A stretch of DNA of 64,000 nt from an uncultured Lachnospiraceae bacterium (GTDB lineage Bacteria; Bacillota; Clostridia; Lachnospirales; Lachnospiraceae). Under the pieces are notes generated by a model. That model searched no databases and was not told the origin of the DNA. It saw only the letters and a list, made by a program, of their open reading frames with translations. This document shows, in pieces, positions 1 through 8,942 of the stretch (the stretch's first letter is position 1; the number at the start of each line of letters is the position of its first letter). Location: contig CAJTKA010000017.1 of the NCBI GenBank assembly GCA_910576815.1, forward strand, positions 8,739 through 72,738, in the 5' to 3' direction. A program made the position numbers and the translations under genes.

Positions 1-84
1 ACTATATGTTTGGTTTTTGAGCAGCAATGTATAACTATAATTTTTATATCGGCACACAGGCCCAATTCCTTTAGTCTTATTTTG

Positions 85-654
85 TTAAATATCAAGCTGC
101 ATCTCTACTTCGGACTCCGCCTGCTGCTTAAACTCCTCGATCTGCACCGCGGAAAGCTCCGGCAGCTCCTCGATGGATTTCACGCCAAAGCTCCGAAGAA
201 ACTGCTCTGTCGTACCGAACAATAAGGGTCTGCCCGGCGCATCCATCCTCCCCACCTCGGTGATCAGCTCAAACTCCAGAAGTCTGTTGACCGCGTGATC
301 GCAGCTCACTCCCCTCACCTTTTCGATCTCCAATCTGGTGATGGGCTGCTTGTAGGCAATGATGGAGAGGGTCTCCAACAGGGTGTCCGTAAGTACAAAC
401 TTTTTGGGGGTCTTGGCAATCTTGATCAAATACTCGTAAAGCTCGCTCTTTGTGCACAGCTGCACGGCATCTTCCAATGTGGTTAGCGCGATTCCCCTGC
501 CCTCCTCCTGATAGGCTTCCGCCATCTCGTCGAGCAGCTTTTTTGTCGTGTCCTTATCTTCTTCGATCACGGCGGCAAGTCTGTCGATCTCCACCGAATC
601 CCCCATGGTGAACAGAATCGCCTCCAACACCGCCTTCGCCTTGTTCTTCTCCAT
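85..654 (-). CDS. scpB: Segregation and condensation protein B
   Basis: ScpB is the winged-helix partner of the kleisin ScpA in the bacterial Smc-ScpAB condensin, which organises and segregates the nucleoid. The 189-aa product has the family's usual length. Visible family motifs are the N-terminal KAVLEAILF, the central SIIAYKQPITR and the second winged-helix GRPLLFGTT. The start is an ATG preceded by AGGAAG. scpA lies upstream on the same strand, 78 bp away, in the usual scpA-scpB order. Acidic C-terminal tail. Identification is firm. Confidence 0.95.
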   Translation of the reverse strand: MEKNKAKAVLEAILFTMGDSVEIDRLAAVIEEDKDTTKKLLDEMAEAYQEEGRGIALTTLEDAVQLCTKSELYEYLIKIAKTPKKFVLTDTLLETLSIIAYKQPITRLEIEKVRGVSCDHAVNRLLEFELITEVGRMDAPGRPLLFGTTEQFLRSFGVKSIEELPELSAVQIEEFKQQAESEVEMQLDI

Positions 655-752
655 ATCCGCTTCCTCTTGTCTAATTTACTTCAGCCGAGGTTGCGAAGCA
701 ATCCTCGAAAGTTAAATCCGAAGGATTTTACTTTAGCTCACACTTGTGAGCT
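655..752. repeat. Cluster of three short hairpins between scpA and scpB
   Basis: Three consecutive inverted repeats are visible: CGAGGTTGC / GCAATCCTCG (686-707, loop GAA, one bulge), AAATCC / GGATTT (714-728, loop GAA) and AGCTCACA / TGTGAGCT (735-752), the last reaching into the 3' end of scpA. There is no U-run, so they do not look like a classical terminator. They may modulate the scpA-scpB mRNA or be short palindromic repeats. Function is not known. Confidence 0.6.
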
Positions 753-1515
753 GCAGCGGCCCCTCGTCCGCCATCTCCCTAGCCGTAATGATAATATCCG
801 AAAAGGTATCTTCCTGCTCGATACCGATGCGCCCCGTCTTGATCATCTCTAAAATCACCAGAAAGGTCACAATGATCTCCATCTTGCTGTGCTGCTTTTC
901 CAAAAGTTTTCGGAAGCTGAAGCTTCTGTGACTTCGCACATACGTCTCCACATAAGCGGTCTTTGCATCCAGGTCGATCTCATCCTTCTCGATCTTGCCG
1001 AAAGTGCTCCTGACAGGGTCGATCTTGTCCTCCTGCCGCTTCATCGTCTGCTTGAAGATCTCGTGCAGCTTATTTAAGGTCATGTCCCCGATCAGTTCCT
1101 CGTAGTCTACGGGCTGGCGGTACTGCGCCACCTCAGGCGGCAGCGTCGGCCGCTTGTAAAGATTTCTCTCCGCATCCACCATGCGGTCCCGCAGCTCATA
1201 GGACATGTATTTGCACATCTTATATTCCAGGAGTCTTTCCACCAGTTCCGCTCTGGGATCTTCCTCCTCCCCTTCTTCGTTTACTTCCTTGGGAAGGAGC
1301 ATCCGGCACTTGATGTCGATGAGGGTGGCTGCCATCACGAGAAACTCGCTCATAACGTTCATGTCCTCGGTCTCCATCTGTTTGATATAATCCAGATACT
1401 GCTCGGTGATCTCCACGATGGGAATGTCATAGATATCTACTTTATTTTTGTCGATCAGGTGCAGGAGGAGATCCAAGGGTCCCTCAAACACCTCCAGTTT
1501 CACAGGAATCGCCAT
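733..1515 (-). CDS. scpA: Segregation and condensation protein A (kleisin)
   Basis: ScpA is the kleisin that bridges the Smc head domains and binds ScpB. The 260-aa protein shows the diagnostic N-terminal helix region VFEGPLDLLLHLI and DIYDIPI (about residues 8-35), an acidic linker near residues 80-90 (NEEGEEEDP), and a C-terminal winged-helix region around residues 190-240 (VTFLVILEMIKTGRI). ATG start with an AGAGAGGG-type ribosome site. It is the upstream partner of scpB. The metallophosphoesterase gene ends 21 bp upstream of its start, so the three are probably cotranscribed. Confidence 0.95.
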   Translation of the reverse strand: MAIPVKLEVFEGPLDLLLHLIDKNKVDIYDIPIVEITEQYLDYIKQMETEDMNVMSEFLVMAATLIDIKCRMLLPKEVNEEGEEEDPRAELVERLLEYKMCKYMSYELRDRMVDAERNLYKRPTLPPEVAQYRQPVDYEELIGDMTLNKLHEIFKQTMKRQEDKIDPVRSTFGKIEKDEIDLDAKTAYVETYVRSHRSFSFRKLLEKQHSKMEIIVTFLVILEMIKTGRIGIEQEDTFSDIIITAREMADEGPLQLTSVS

Positions 1516-1536
1516 AGCCTGCCCTCTCTAAAAAAA

Positions 1537-2394
1537 CTACTTGTCCGGCGCAAGATCGATCACGATCAATTCACCCGGATTAAAGATCCTGACGGGGATC
1601 GTGTGGCTGCTCAGCCCTCTACTTAAAATCATCGTACTGCCCCGCTCTTTGAACATACCGCCGTCATATCTGGGAAACAGGGTAAGGCTCGGTGAGAGCA
1701 CGCCCCCAAAAAACGGCAGACGCATGATACCGCCGTGTACATGGCCGGACACCACAAGATCCGCACCCCAGTCCGCGTAAGCGTCAAAATAAACAGGATT
1801 GTGCGCGATGAGCAGTTGAAATTTATCCCTGTCAGGCGTTCCCAAAAGCTTTCGCAGATAGGACGGCTCCATGGGCGCCCTCCTGAAATGCCTGTAATAG
1901 TTCCTGTCGATCTGTGCCCCGCAGACAGCGATATTCCATGCCGGCAGATAAGCAGTCTCATTGATCAGCGGCTCGATCCCCGCCTTTTTAAGTCCCGCGG
2001 TGTAGCCCCCATACATACCCGGATAGCGTTCAGGATATAGTCCCAGACGGTACTCATGATTTCCCATACCATAATAAATCGGATAGCTTTCAGCCAATCT
2101 CTCCATCAGGAAAAGCGCATTCGTGAAATCCTCGCCGCGCTCCGCTGTCAGCATGTCCCCTGCCGTTATGATCGCGTCAGGCCCTATTTCCCTGATTGCG
2201 GAAATCAGCCTGTCGTTTCCCTTTCCAAAGGACTTATTATGCAGATCAGCCAGCAAAACCAATCTGCAGGGCTTTGTCAGCTTTTTGGAGCTGATCTCAT
2301 AGGTACGCGTCACAAAGCGGTTGCTGTCAAAGACTGCCGAGAGCAGCACAATCAGAATGACCCCACAGATAACCGCTACAATGCACTCCGTCAT
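1537..2394 (-). CDS. Membrane-anchored calcineurin-like metallophosphoesterase (YkuE-like)
   Basis: The metallophosphoesterase motifs occur in order: DLH (in LLADLHNKS), GD (ITAGDM), GNHE, AHNP and GHVHGG. These residues build the two-metal site of the calcineurin-like family. One hydrophobic segment at the N-terminus (TECIVAVICGVILIVLL) should anchor the enzyme with the catalytic domain outside, as in YkuE-type proteins. I start at the ATG at 2394 because AGGGGGAACT precedes it; an in-frame ATG at 2409 has no ribosome site. Substrate unknown; related proteins act on phospholipid or UDP-linked substrates. It sits just upstream of scpA. Confidence 0.85.
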   Translation of the reverse strand: MTECIVAVICGVILIVLLSAVFDSNRFVTRTYEISSKKLTKPCRLVLLADLHNKSFGKGNDRLISAIREIGPDAIITAGDMLTAERGEDFTNALFLMERLAESYPIYYGMGNHEYRLGLYPERYPGMYGGYTAGLKKAGIEPLINETAYLPAWNIAVCGAQIDRNYYRHFRRAPMEPSYLRKLLGTPDRDKFQLLIAHNPVYFDAYADWGADLVVSGHVHGGIMRLPFFGGVLSPSLTLFPRYDGGMFKERGSTMILSRGLSSHTIPVRIFNPGELIVIDLAPDK

Positions 2395-2534
2395 AGTTCC
2401 CCCTGTCATGAGGCGCGTTCTTTCTTACAAGCACAATATCTGTTTCGCTCCCCTTCTCCGTTCATACACACAGAAGAACGGCTGCCTGACGTCTCTGCCA
2501 GACAGCCACTTATACAGTGTATCACACCGCCTAC

Positions 2535-2552
2535 TTCACCGCAATCGGTGAA
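2535..2552. other. Perfect 7-bp hairpin downstream of the carboxypeptidase gene
   Basis: TTCACCG / CGGTGAA with loop CAAT lies 8 bp past the stop of the minus-strand carboxypeptidase gene. It lacks a clear U-run. A second weaker stem (GGCTG / CAGCC) lies a further 30 bp downstream. Together they could end or protect the transcript. Confidence 0.4.
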
Positions 2553-2560
2553 CTTCTGTT

Positions 2561-3745
2561 CTATCGGTTCATCAAGTAACGCTTCCACACTTTCTTACAA
2601 TAATCCCTGTAGCGCGCCTTCTCGACATCCTTTGCCGCAAGGATGGATACGCTGCCGATGCGGGCGCCGTTCAACTTATAGACTGCCTCACCGATGGCAT
2701 CCCCCTCGGCGATGGGCGCTGTCACCACGCCGGGCAGGCTGATTTCTTTCTCGATCTCATTGATGTTATTTCCTGCCGTATCCAGATAGGAAAACGGCGA
2801 GGCGTAAAGCAGATTTACCGTATCCTCGATGCCGCCCTCGACCTTCTGCGCCGGCAGGGGATCCGTGTTTTCGTCCGTATACATCTGACTCACGCTGTAA
2901 CCATAGCTTAAAAGTGACATGGCATCCTGAAAACGGGTCTTGGGATCGGGCGCCGCCATCACCACCGCGATCAGTTCCATGCCGCCCTTATTTGCCGTAG
3001 CGGACAGACAGTACAGTGCCTTCGAGGTAGATCCGGTCTTTAGGCCCGTGGTAAACTCGTACTGCTTTAGAAGCTTATTGGTGCTGGACAGTGTAAATTT
3101 GTTCGTGCCCCTTGCCGTCTTATGCTCGATGTCCTCCATCCAGATCGTCGTGTAATCAAAGACCTCCGGATATTTCGTGATCAGCTCTCTGGACATGATG
3201 GCCACGTCTCTGGCAGAAGAATAATGCCCGTCAGAATCCGTCAGACCGCAGCAGTCCTCAAACTGCGTATTCTGCATCCCCAGCGCTTCCGCCTTATCAT
3301 TCATCAGCTTGACAAACTCCGCCTCGCTTCCCGCTATGTACTCCGCCACCGCGACGCTGGCATCGTTGCCGCTCGCCACCGCGATACACTTGATCATGGT
3401 TTCCAACGTCTGCGTCTCGCCCTCCTCCAAAAAGACCTGTGACCCGCCCATAGACTGGGCATAGGCGCTGGTAGTCACCTGATCTTCCAGATGAATCCTG
3501 CCGCTCTTTAGGTGCTCAAAGATAATGAGCAGGGTCATGATCTTTGTGATGCTTGCCGGGCTGCGTCTCGTGTCCGCATCCTGCTCACAGATCACCTGTC
3601 CCGTGGACGCCTCCATCACGATATAAGATGGTGTCCCTACCTCCGGTGCTGCGCTGACTGATATGGTCAATGATGTAAAAAGAAGATTGGACGCTATTCC
3701 TCCCAGCAAAAACCATATGATGATTCGTTTTCCTGCTGCTCGCAA
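2561..3745 (-). CDS. D-alanyl-D-alanine carboxypeptidase (peptidase S11, DacF/PBP5-like)
   Basis: This enzyme trims the terminal D-Ala from peptidoglycan stem peptides outside the cell. The three S11 signatures are present: SITK at about residues 65-68 (nucleophile Ser65, Lys68), SGN near 125 and KTG in GLKTGSTSKA near 215. A signal peptide (FLLGGIASNLLFTS then SVSAA) precedes the catalytic domain. The C-terminal ~110 residues match the beta-rich PBP5-type stalk domain. The start is TTG at 3745 behind GGGGGTG; no in-frame ATG fits better. The 394-aa length is normal. rpsU and its terminator lie upstream, so it has its own transcription. Confidence 0.9.
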   Translation of the reverse strand: MRAAGKRIIIWFLLGGIASNLLFTSLTISVSAAPEVGTPSYIVMEASTGQVICEQDADTRRSPASITKIMTLLIIFEHLKSGRIHLEDQVTTSAYAQSMGGSQVFLEEGETQTLETMIKCIAVASGNDASVAVAEYIAGSEAEFVKLMNDKAEALGMQNTQFEDCCGLTDSDGHYSSARDVAIMSRELITKYPEVFDYTTIWMEDIEHKTARGTNKFTLSSTNKLLKQYEFTTGLKTGSTSKALYCLSATANKGGMELIAVVMAAPDPKTRFQDAMSLLSYGYSVSQMYTDENTDPLPAQKVEGGIEDTVNLLYASPFSYLDTAGNNINEIEKEISLPGVVTAPIAEGDAIGEAVYKLNGARIGSVSILAAKDVEKARYRDYCKKVWKRYLMNR

Positions 3746-3800
3746 ACTAAGTCACCCCCAAGGGTTCTTATTTACTATAGTTATGCCTCACAGGAGTAAA

Positions 3801-3831
3801 ATATGAAAAGAACAGGTCATCAGACCTGTTC
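3801..3831 (-). terminator. Rho-independent terminator of rpsU
   Basis: Perfect 9-bp stem GAACAGGTC / GACCTGTTC (3810-3818 and 3823-3831), loop of four bases, followed on the minus strand by TTTTCATATTTT. It begins 9 bp past the rpsU stop. Confidence 0.85.
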
Positions 3832-3840
3832 TCGTTAAGC

Positions 3841-4017
3841 TTAGTTATACTTGCGCTTTCTAGCCGCTTCGGACTTTTTCTTACGTCTTACGCTGGGCTT
3901 CTCGTAATGCTCTCTCTTACGAATCTCCTGCTGGATACCCGCCTTTGCACAGCTTCTTTTGAAGCGGCGTAACGCGCTGTCCAGAGTCTCGTTTTCTTTT
4001 ACGATTACGTTTGACAT
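3841..4017 (-). CDS. rpsU: 30S ribosomal protein S21
   Basis: A 58-aa, very basic protein beginning MSNVIVKENETLDSALRRF and ending in a Lys/Arg-rich tail (RRKKKSEAARKRKYN), the S21 pattern. S21 sits on the 30S platform near the anti-Shine-Dalgarno and helps initiation. ATG start with GGGAGGT upstream. It has its own strong promoter and terminator, so it is a monocistronic unit between alaS and the carboxypeptidase gene. Confidence 0.95.
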   Translation of the reverse strand: MSNVIVKENETLDSALRRFKRSCAKAGIQQEIRKREHYEKPSVRRKKKSEAARKRKYN

Positions 4018-4091
4018 TCCGCACCTGACCTCCCTTCAGTCCCAGAGTATTTCGACTGATTGGGTTATTTGCGTGTTCTCACACAACACAA

Positions 4092-4119
4092 ATTATACCA
4101 CATTTTAGGTGTGCGTCAA
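4092..4119 (-). promoter_or_regulatory. Sigma-A type promoter of rpsU
   Basis: On the minus strand: -35 TTGACG (4114-4119), 16-bp spacer, perfect -10 TATAAT (4092-4097). About 75 nt of leader follow before the ATG, containing GTGTT/AACAC and CAGTC/GACTG complementary segments that could fold. Confidence 0.85.
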
Positions 4120-4167
4120 CCGAAAATTGTAAATTTATTCTTTTTCTGCAATTCTGACGATAACGCC

Positions 4168-6825
4168 TTACCCAAGCTGCCCCTCAAGCACCTTCGCACA
4201 GGCCGCGATCGCCTCGTCCATGCCTGCCGGATTTTTGCCGCCTGCCTGCGCCATATTGGGACGTCCGCCGCCGCCACCGCCTACGATTCCGGCAATGCCC
4301 TTGATCAAATTGCCCGCGTGCGCGCCCTTTGCCATCGCACCGTCCGTGGCCATGGCGATCAGGCTGACTTTGCCCTCATTCTCGGAAAGCAATACCACCA
4401 CACCATCAGCAAGCTTCTCTTTGAGCTGGTCTCCCAGATCACGCAGCCCGTTCATATCAACACCCGCCACCTTCGCGGCCAGGAGCTTCACGCCCTTCAC
4501 TTCCTGCACCTGATCCATCACGTCGCCCAGCGCGTCTTTTGCCGCCTTGCTCTTTAAGGATTCGTTCTCGCTATGCAGTGCCTTGAGCTCTGCCATCAGG
4601 TGAGACAGCCTTGCAAGCAGCTCCGTCGGCGCCGTCTTTACGATCGCTGCCGCCTCTGTCAGCTCCTGCTCCATCTTCGCATAATATTCCATCACGCCGT
4701 TTCCGGTCAGCGCCTCGATTCTCCTTACGCCCGCTGCCACGCCGCTCTCCGAAAGGATCTTAAACAGGCGCACTTCTCCGGTATTGCCCACATGGGTACC
4801 GCCGCACAGCTCTGTGGAGAACTCTCCCATTTTAACGACCCGTACCGTCTCGCCGTACTTTTCGCCAAACAATGCCATCGCGCCCGTCTTTTTCGCGTCC
4901 TCAATGGACATGACCTCTGTTACCACAGGCAGGGAAAGCCCGATCTGCTCATTGACGATCCGCTCCGTCTTTTCCAGTTCTTCTTTTGTCATCGCCGAGG
5001 AATGGCTGAAATCAAAGCGCAGTCTGTCTCCGTTTACAAAGGAACCCGCCTGCTCCACATGATCCCCCAGGACCATACGCAGCGCCTTTTGCAGAAGGTG
5101 GGTCGCGCTGTGGTTTTTACAGGTATCGCCGCGTTTTGCTTCGTCTACCTGCAAAGTAACGGTATCTCCCGTTTTCAGGCTGCCCTTCGTCACTCTGCCG
5201 ATATGCCCGATCCGATCTCCGGGAAGCTTCACGGTATCCTCGACTGCAAATTCACTGCCGCCGCAGGTAATGACACCGGTGTCACCGCACTGTCCGCCCA
5301 TGGTCGCATAAAAGGGCGTCTTTGCCGTAATGATCGTTGCTTCTTCCCCTTCGGCCAAAGCATCCTTCCATTCCGCGCCGTTACCAATCGCCACGATAAC
5401 GCTTTCTGCTTTCAGGGCGTCATAGCCTACAAATTTGCTGACCACAGAGGCATCCAGGCTCTCATAAAGCGCCGCGCTTTCCACAGAAAGCTTGGCCTCG
5501 AAATTCTGGTTCTCCCTCGCCTTCTGCTTCTGTTCCTCCATCGCCGTGGTAAAGCCGTCTTCGTCTACTTTCAGGCCTTCTTCCTGCGCCATCTCCACCG
5601 TCAGCTCGATGGGGAAGCCAAAGGTATCATATAAGTAAAAGGCTGACTTTCCGTCGATCTCGCCCGCTTTCGCCTGTTTCTTCTGCTTCAGGATCTTGCG
5701 AAATTCTTTCATTCCGTTTTCCAGCGTACTCTCAAAGCGGTTGATCTCCCGTTTCAGCTCCGTGAGCACAAACTCTTTGTTGTCTTTCAGGCGGGGATAG
5801 CTTTCCGCATAGATATCGTCAATAAAGATCTCCGCCGTTTTGATGATATGTTCCGCCGTCAATCCCAGCACCCTTCCATGTCTGACGGCCCGTCTGATCA
5901 GGCGGCGCAGCACATATCCTGCCCCCACATTGGAAGGAAGAAGCTTCGCCTCATCGCCGATCAGCATCACGCCGGTACGGATATGATCCGCCAAAATGCG
6001 CATGGATCTGGTCAGATTCTCGTCCTGTTCATATTTGGTGCCCGATGCTTTTTCGATATAAGCGATCACAGGCGCAAACAAATCGATCTGATAAACGTCT
6101 CTGGTGCCATTTAAGAATGCCAGAATACGCTCCAATCCCCAGCCGGTATCCACGTTTTTCTGTTTTAAAGGGGTCAGGCTGCCGTCATGATGCTTTTCGT
6201 ACTGCATAAAGACATCATTGCCCAATTCCGTATATTTTCCGCAGTCACAGCCGGGGCCGCAGTTCGGGCCGCAATCCGGGCGGTCGGCAATATAAAACAT
6301 CTCACTGTCGGGACCGCAGGGACCATATTCTAAGCCCCACCAGTTGTCTTCCGCCGGCAGATAATAAATGTTTTCCTTCTTAAAGCCGGAGGCAATGCGG
6401 AACTGCGCACCTTCCTCGTCTCTGGGCGCATTCTCGTCCCCGGCAAACACGGTGGCCGCCAGATGATCCGCATCGAAGCCAAACACCTGCGTCAGCAGCT
6501 CAAAGCTCCACTTGCAACGTTCTTCCTTGAAATAATCTCCCAAGCTCCAGCTTCCCATCATTTCAAAAAAGGTCACATGACTCTTATCGCCCACTGAATC
6601 GATATCATTCGTGCGCACACAGCCCTGCACGTTGCACAGCCTCGTTCCCAAAGGGTGCTTTTGACCCAGCAGATAGGGCATCAACGGCTGCATCCCTGCC
6701 ACGTTGAATAAAACGCCCGTGGAACCGTCGGACACCAGGGAAACCGCCCCTACATCTACATGGCCGCGGTCGATATAAAACTGCTTCCAGGTTTTTCTCA
6801 GCTCATCCGAAGTAAATTGTCTCAT
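4168..6825 (-). CDS. alaS: Alanyl-tRNA synthetase
   Basis: Charges tRNA-Ala. The 885-aa protein has the full architecture: class II catalytic core at the N-terminus (TSDELRKTWKQFYIDRGH; GCVRTNDIDSVG), the tRNA-recognition helices, the editing domain with the zinc motif HSATHLL ... CGGTHV (about residues 575-680), and the C-Ala domain with a glycine run (GGGGGGRPNMAQAGG) near the C-terminus. ATG with AGGAG upstream. Only 18 bp separate it from the end of glyQS upstream, so the two synthetases are probably cotranscribed. A cysteine-rich insert (CGPNCGPGCDCGK) is seen near residues 185-197, as in many clostridial AlaRS. Confidence 0.97.
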   Translation of the reverse strand: MRQFTSDELRKTWKQFYIDRGHVDVGAVSLVSDGSTGVLFNVAGMQPLMPYLLGQKHPLGTRLCNVQGCVRTNDIDSVGDKSHVTFFEMMGSWSLGDYFKEERCKWSFELLTQVFGFDADHLAATVFAGDENAPRDEEGAQFRIASGFKKENIYYLPAEDNWWGLEYGPCGPDSEMFYIADRPDCGPNCGPGCDCGKYTELGNDVFMQYEKHHDGSLTPLKQKNVDTGWGLERILAFLNGTRDVYQIDLFAPVIAYIEKASGTKYEQDENLTRSMRILADHIRTGVMLIGDEAKLLPSNVGAGYVLRRLIRRAVRHGRVLGLTAEHIIKTAEIFIDDIYAESYPRLKDNKEFVLTELKREINRFESTLENGMKEFRKILKQKKQAKAGEIDGKSAFYLYDTFGFPIELTVEMAQEEGLKVDEDGFTTAMEEQKQKARENQNFEAKLSVESAALYESLDASVVSKFVGYDALKAESVIVAIGNGAEWKDALAEGEEATIITAKTPFYATMGGQCGDTGVITCGGSEFAVEDTVKLPGDRIGHIGRVTKGSLKTGDTVTLQVDEAKRGDTCKNHSATHLLQKALRMVLGDHVEQAGSFVNGDRLRFDFSHSSAMTKEELEKTERIVNEQIGLSLPVVTEVMSIEDAKKTGAMALFGEKYGETVRVVKMGEFSTELCGGTHVGNTGEVRLFKILSESGVAAGVRRIEALTGNGVMEYYAKMEQELTEAAAIVKTAPTELLARLSHLMAELKALHSENESLKSKAAKDALGDVMDQVQEVKGVKLLAAKVAGVDMNGLRDLGDQLKEKLADGVVVLLSENEGKVSLIAMATDGAMAKGAHAGNLIKGIAGIVGGGGGGRPNMAQAGGKNPAGMDEAIAACAKVLEGQLG

Positions 6826-6843
6826 TGGTTCTTCTCCTCATTT

Positions 6844-8232
6844 CTAAAAAGTAAACTTGTCTGCAAAGTAAGCATCCAGCTGATCGATCGCTACCCGCTC
6901 CTGCTCCATGGAATCACGGAAACGCACGGTCACGCAGTGATCCGTCTCGGAATCAAAATCATAGGTCACGCAAAACGGCGTACCGATCTCGTCCTGTCTG
7001 CGGTAACGCTTACCGATATTGCCGCGGTCGTCAAATTCGCAGTTGTACTTTTTGGAAAGATCCGCAAAAATCTTCTCCGCACCCTCATTTAACTTCTTGG
7101 AAAGAGGCAGCACACCGATCTTTACGGGCGCAAGCGCGGGATGGAAATGCAGCACGGTACGCATATCGCCGTCGCCCAGATCCTCCTCGTCATACGCGCC
7201 GCAAAGCACTGCCAGGAACAGTCTCTCCACACCCAGAGACGGCTCGATCACGTAAGGAATGTACTTTTCGTTCTTCGTATCGTCAAAATAAGTTAAGTCT
7301 TCCCCGGAAGTGTTCTGGTGCTGGGTCAGGTCGTAATCCGTCCTGTCCGCAATCCCCCACAGCTCGCCCCAGCCGAAGGGGAATAGAAATTCAATGTCCG
7401 TCGTGGCCTTAGAATAGAAGGAAAGCTCCTCGGGATCGTGATCGCGCACCCGCATCTCCTCCTCCTTCATGCCAAGGCTCTTAAGGAAGTCGATACAGTA
7501 CTTTTTCCAGTATGCAAACCACTCAAGGTCAGTATCAGGCTCGCAGAAAAACTCCATCTCCATCTGCTCGAACTCGCGCACGCGGAAGATAAAGTTACCC
7601 GGTGTGATCTCATTTCGAAAGGACTTACCAACCTGACAAATACCGAAAGGGATCTTCTTTCTGGATGTGCGCTGCACATTCTTAAAGTTGACGAAAATAC
7701 CCTGTGCTGTCTCGGGGCGCAGATAAACCGTGTTCTTCGCGTCCTCGGTCACGCCCTGAAAGGTCTTGAACATCAGGTTGAACTGTCTGATATCGGTAAA
7801 ATTATGTTTGCCGCAGGTCGGGCAGGGAATGTTATGTTCTTCGACAAAGTCTTTCATCTGCTGCTGGCTCCAGCCGTCCACGGAGGAATCCAGGGTCATG
7901 CCTTTTTCCGCCACATAATCCTCGATGATCTTGTCTGCACGGAACCGCTCGTGGCACTCCTTACAATCCATCAGCGGATCGGAAAAGCTGCCCAAATGAC
8001 CGCTGGCCACCCAGGTCTGGGGATTCATCAGGATTGCGCAGTCCACACCCACGTTGTAAGGGCTCTCCATCACAAACTTCTGCCACCAGGCCTTCTTGAT
8101 ATTATTCTTTAACTCCACGCCCAGATTTCCAAAATCCCAAGTATTCGCCAGACCGCCGTAAATCTCAGATCCGGGATAGACAAACCCTCTCGCCTTCGAT
8201 AATGCCACGATCTTCTCCATTGTTTTTTCCAT
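6844..8232 (-). CDS. glyQS: Glycyl-tRNA synthetase, homodimeric type
   Basis: Charges tRNA-Gly. The 462-aa single-chain form is the alpha2 eukaryote/archaea-like type used by many Firmicutes rather than the alpha2beta2 GlyQ/GlyS form. Visible: N-terminal VYPGSEIYGGLANTWDFG, class II motif 2 region (FRNEITPGNFIFRVREFEQ), motif 3 (IEPSLGVERLFLAVL) and an anticodon-binding domain over the last ~95 residues. A Cys-x2-Cys zinc pair is seen at CKECHERF and CPTCGK. ATG behind GGAGGAG. The lipoprotein gene ends 18 bp upstream. Confidence 0.96.
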   Translation of the reverse strand: MEKTMEKIVALSKARGFVYPGSEIYGGLANTWDFGNLGVELKNNIKKAWWQKFVMESPYNVGVDCAILMNPQTWVASGHLGSFSDPLMDCKECHERFRADKIIEDYVAEKGMTLDSSVDGWSQQQMKDFVEEHNIPCPTCGKHNFTDIRQFNLMFKTFQGVTEDAKNTVYLRPETAQGIFVNFKNVQRTSRKKIPFGICQVGKSFRNEITPGNFIFRVREFEQMEMEFFCEPDTDLEWFAYWKKYCIDFLKSLGMKEEEMRVRDHDPEELSFYSKATTDIEFLFPFGWGELWGIADRTDYDLTQHQNTSGEDLTYFDDTKNEKYIPYVIEPSLGVERLFLAVLCGAYDEEDLGDGDMRTVLHFHPALAPVKIGVLPLSKKLNEGAEKIFADLSKKYNCEFDDRGNIGKRYRRQDEIGTPFCVTYDFDSETDHCVTVRFRDSMEQERVAIDQLDAYFADKFTF

Positions 8233-8250
8233 TTTTATCTCCTCCGTCAG

Positions 8251-8886
8251 TTATTGGTATATGATGTAAGAGAGCGCACGTGCCCCCTCATCTTCCTGAT
8301 TACTGATCTTCACACTCCTTTTGCCGACAAACGACACATCCTGCCCGCTGTGAGCGCTCTGATTGGTATAAAGTGTCTTCCCGGGCAGATTGACGAGCAT
8401 TTCCTCGCCGCTTTTCGTCTCCAAAACAACGAGCTGCTTCTTTGCCCAATCCTCGATATAACCGATTTCTACCGCCTGACCGTCCACCGAGACAAGCGGG
8501 ACCGCCTCAAGCGCATAGCCGTCGTCTGCCGCATCTTCCAAAGACCCCACATATAAGATCCTGTTGTTAAAACCGCTGTAATCTTCTGCGGAAGCATAGG
8601 TAAAGTCCAGAGTAATGCTGCCGTTCTTCTCCTCCACCGCTTTCAGGGCAACACGCCCTTCCCCGCTGTCCGCGCAGTATTCCTCCACGCGCGACGCCGC
8701 AAAGCTTTCCAGATCAGCCGTTTCGATCTGATAGTAGCTTTGATCCGCTCTGCCAACGATGTGATGCGATATGCCTCCCTCCTTGTTCAAGGACAGGGAA
8801 GTGATCTCCGGCGCCTTCTTCTGTCCACAGCCTGCAAGCCCCAGAATCATTGTCAACAGCAAAAGCGCACTAATAACCTTCCGCAT
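8251..8886 (-). CDS. Putative lipoprotein of unknown function
   Basis: A 211-aa protein with a textbook lipoprotein signal: basic MRK, a hydrophobic stretch and the lipobox LAGC at about residues 17-20. The rest is soluble and mostly beta-like (QSYYQIETADL, ALKAVEEKNGSITLDF). I do not recognise a named family. It lies between recO and glyQS with 18 bp to glyQS, so it may be cotranscribed with the synthetases. It would be anchored on the outer face of the membrane. Confidence 0.7.
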   Translation of the reverse strand: MRKVISALLLLTMILGLAGCGQKKAPEITSLSLNKEGGISHHIVGRADQSYYQIETADLESFAASRVEEYCADSGEGRVALKAVEEKNGSITLDFTYASAEDYSGFNNRILYVGSLEDAADDGYALEAVPLVSVDGQAVEIGYIEDWAKKQLVVLETKSGEEMLVNLPGKTLYTNQSAHSGQDVSFVGKRSVKISNQEDEGARALSYIIYQ

Positions 8887-8942
8887 AGGGTTTCCTTTCT
8901 ATATTTCAAATATTATGGCACGGCTCATTCTTGCTCATTGTA

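Noticed and set aside
4573..5634. Long plus-strand open frame (353 codons) opposite alaS
   Set aside because: It is the antisense of a strongly conserved synthetase, has no ribosome site or recognisable domain, and follows from the codon bias of alaS.
8233..8250. T-box leader before glyQS/alaS
   Set aside because: Only 18 bp separate glyQS from the upstream gene, and no T-box sequence or terminator pair is visible there or before alaS.
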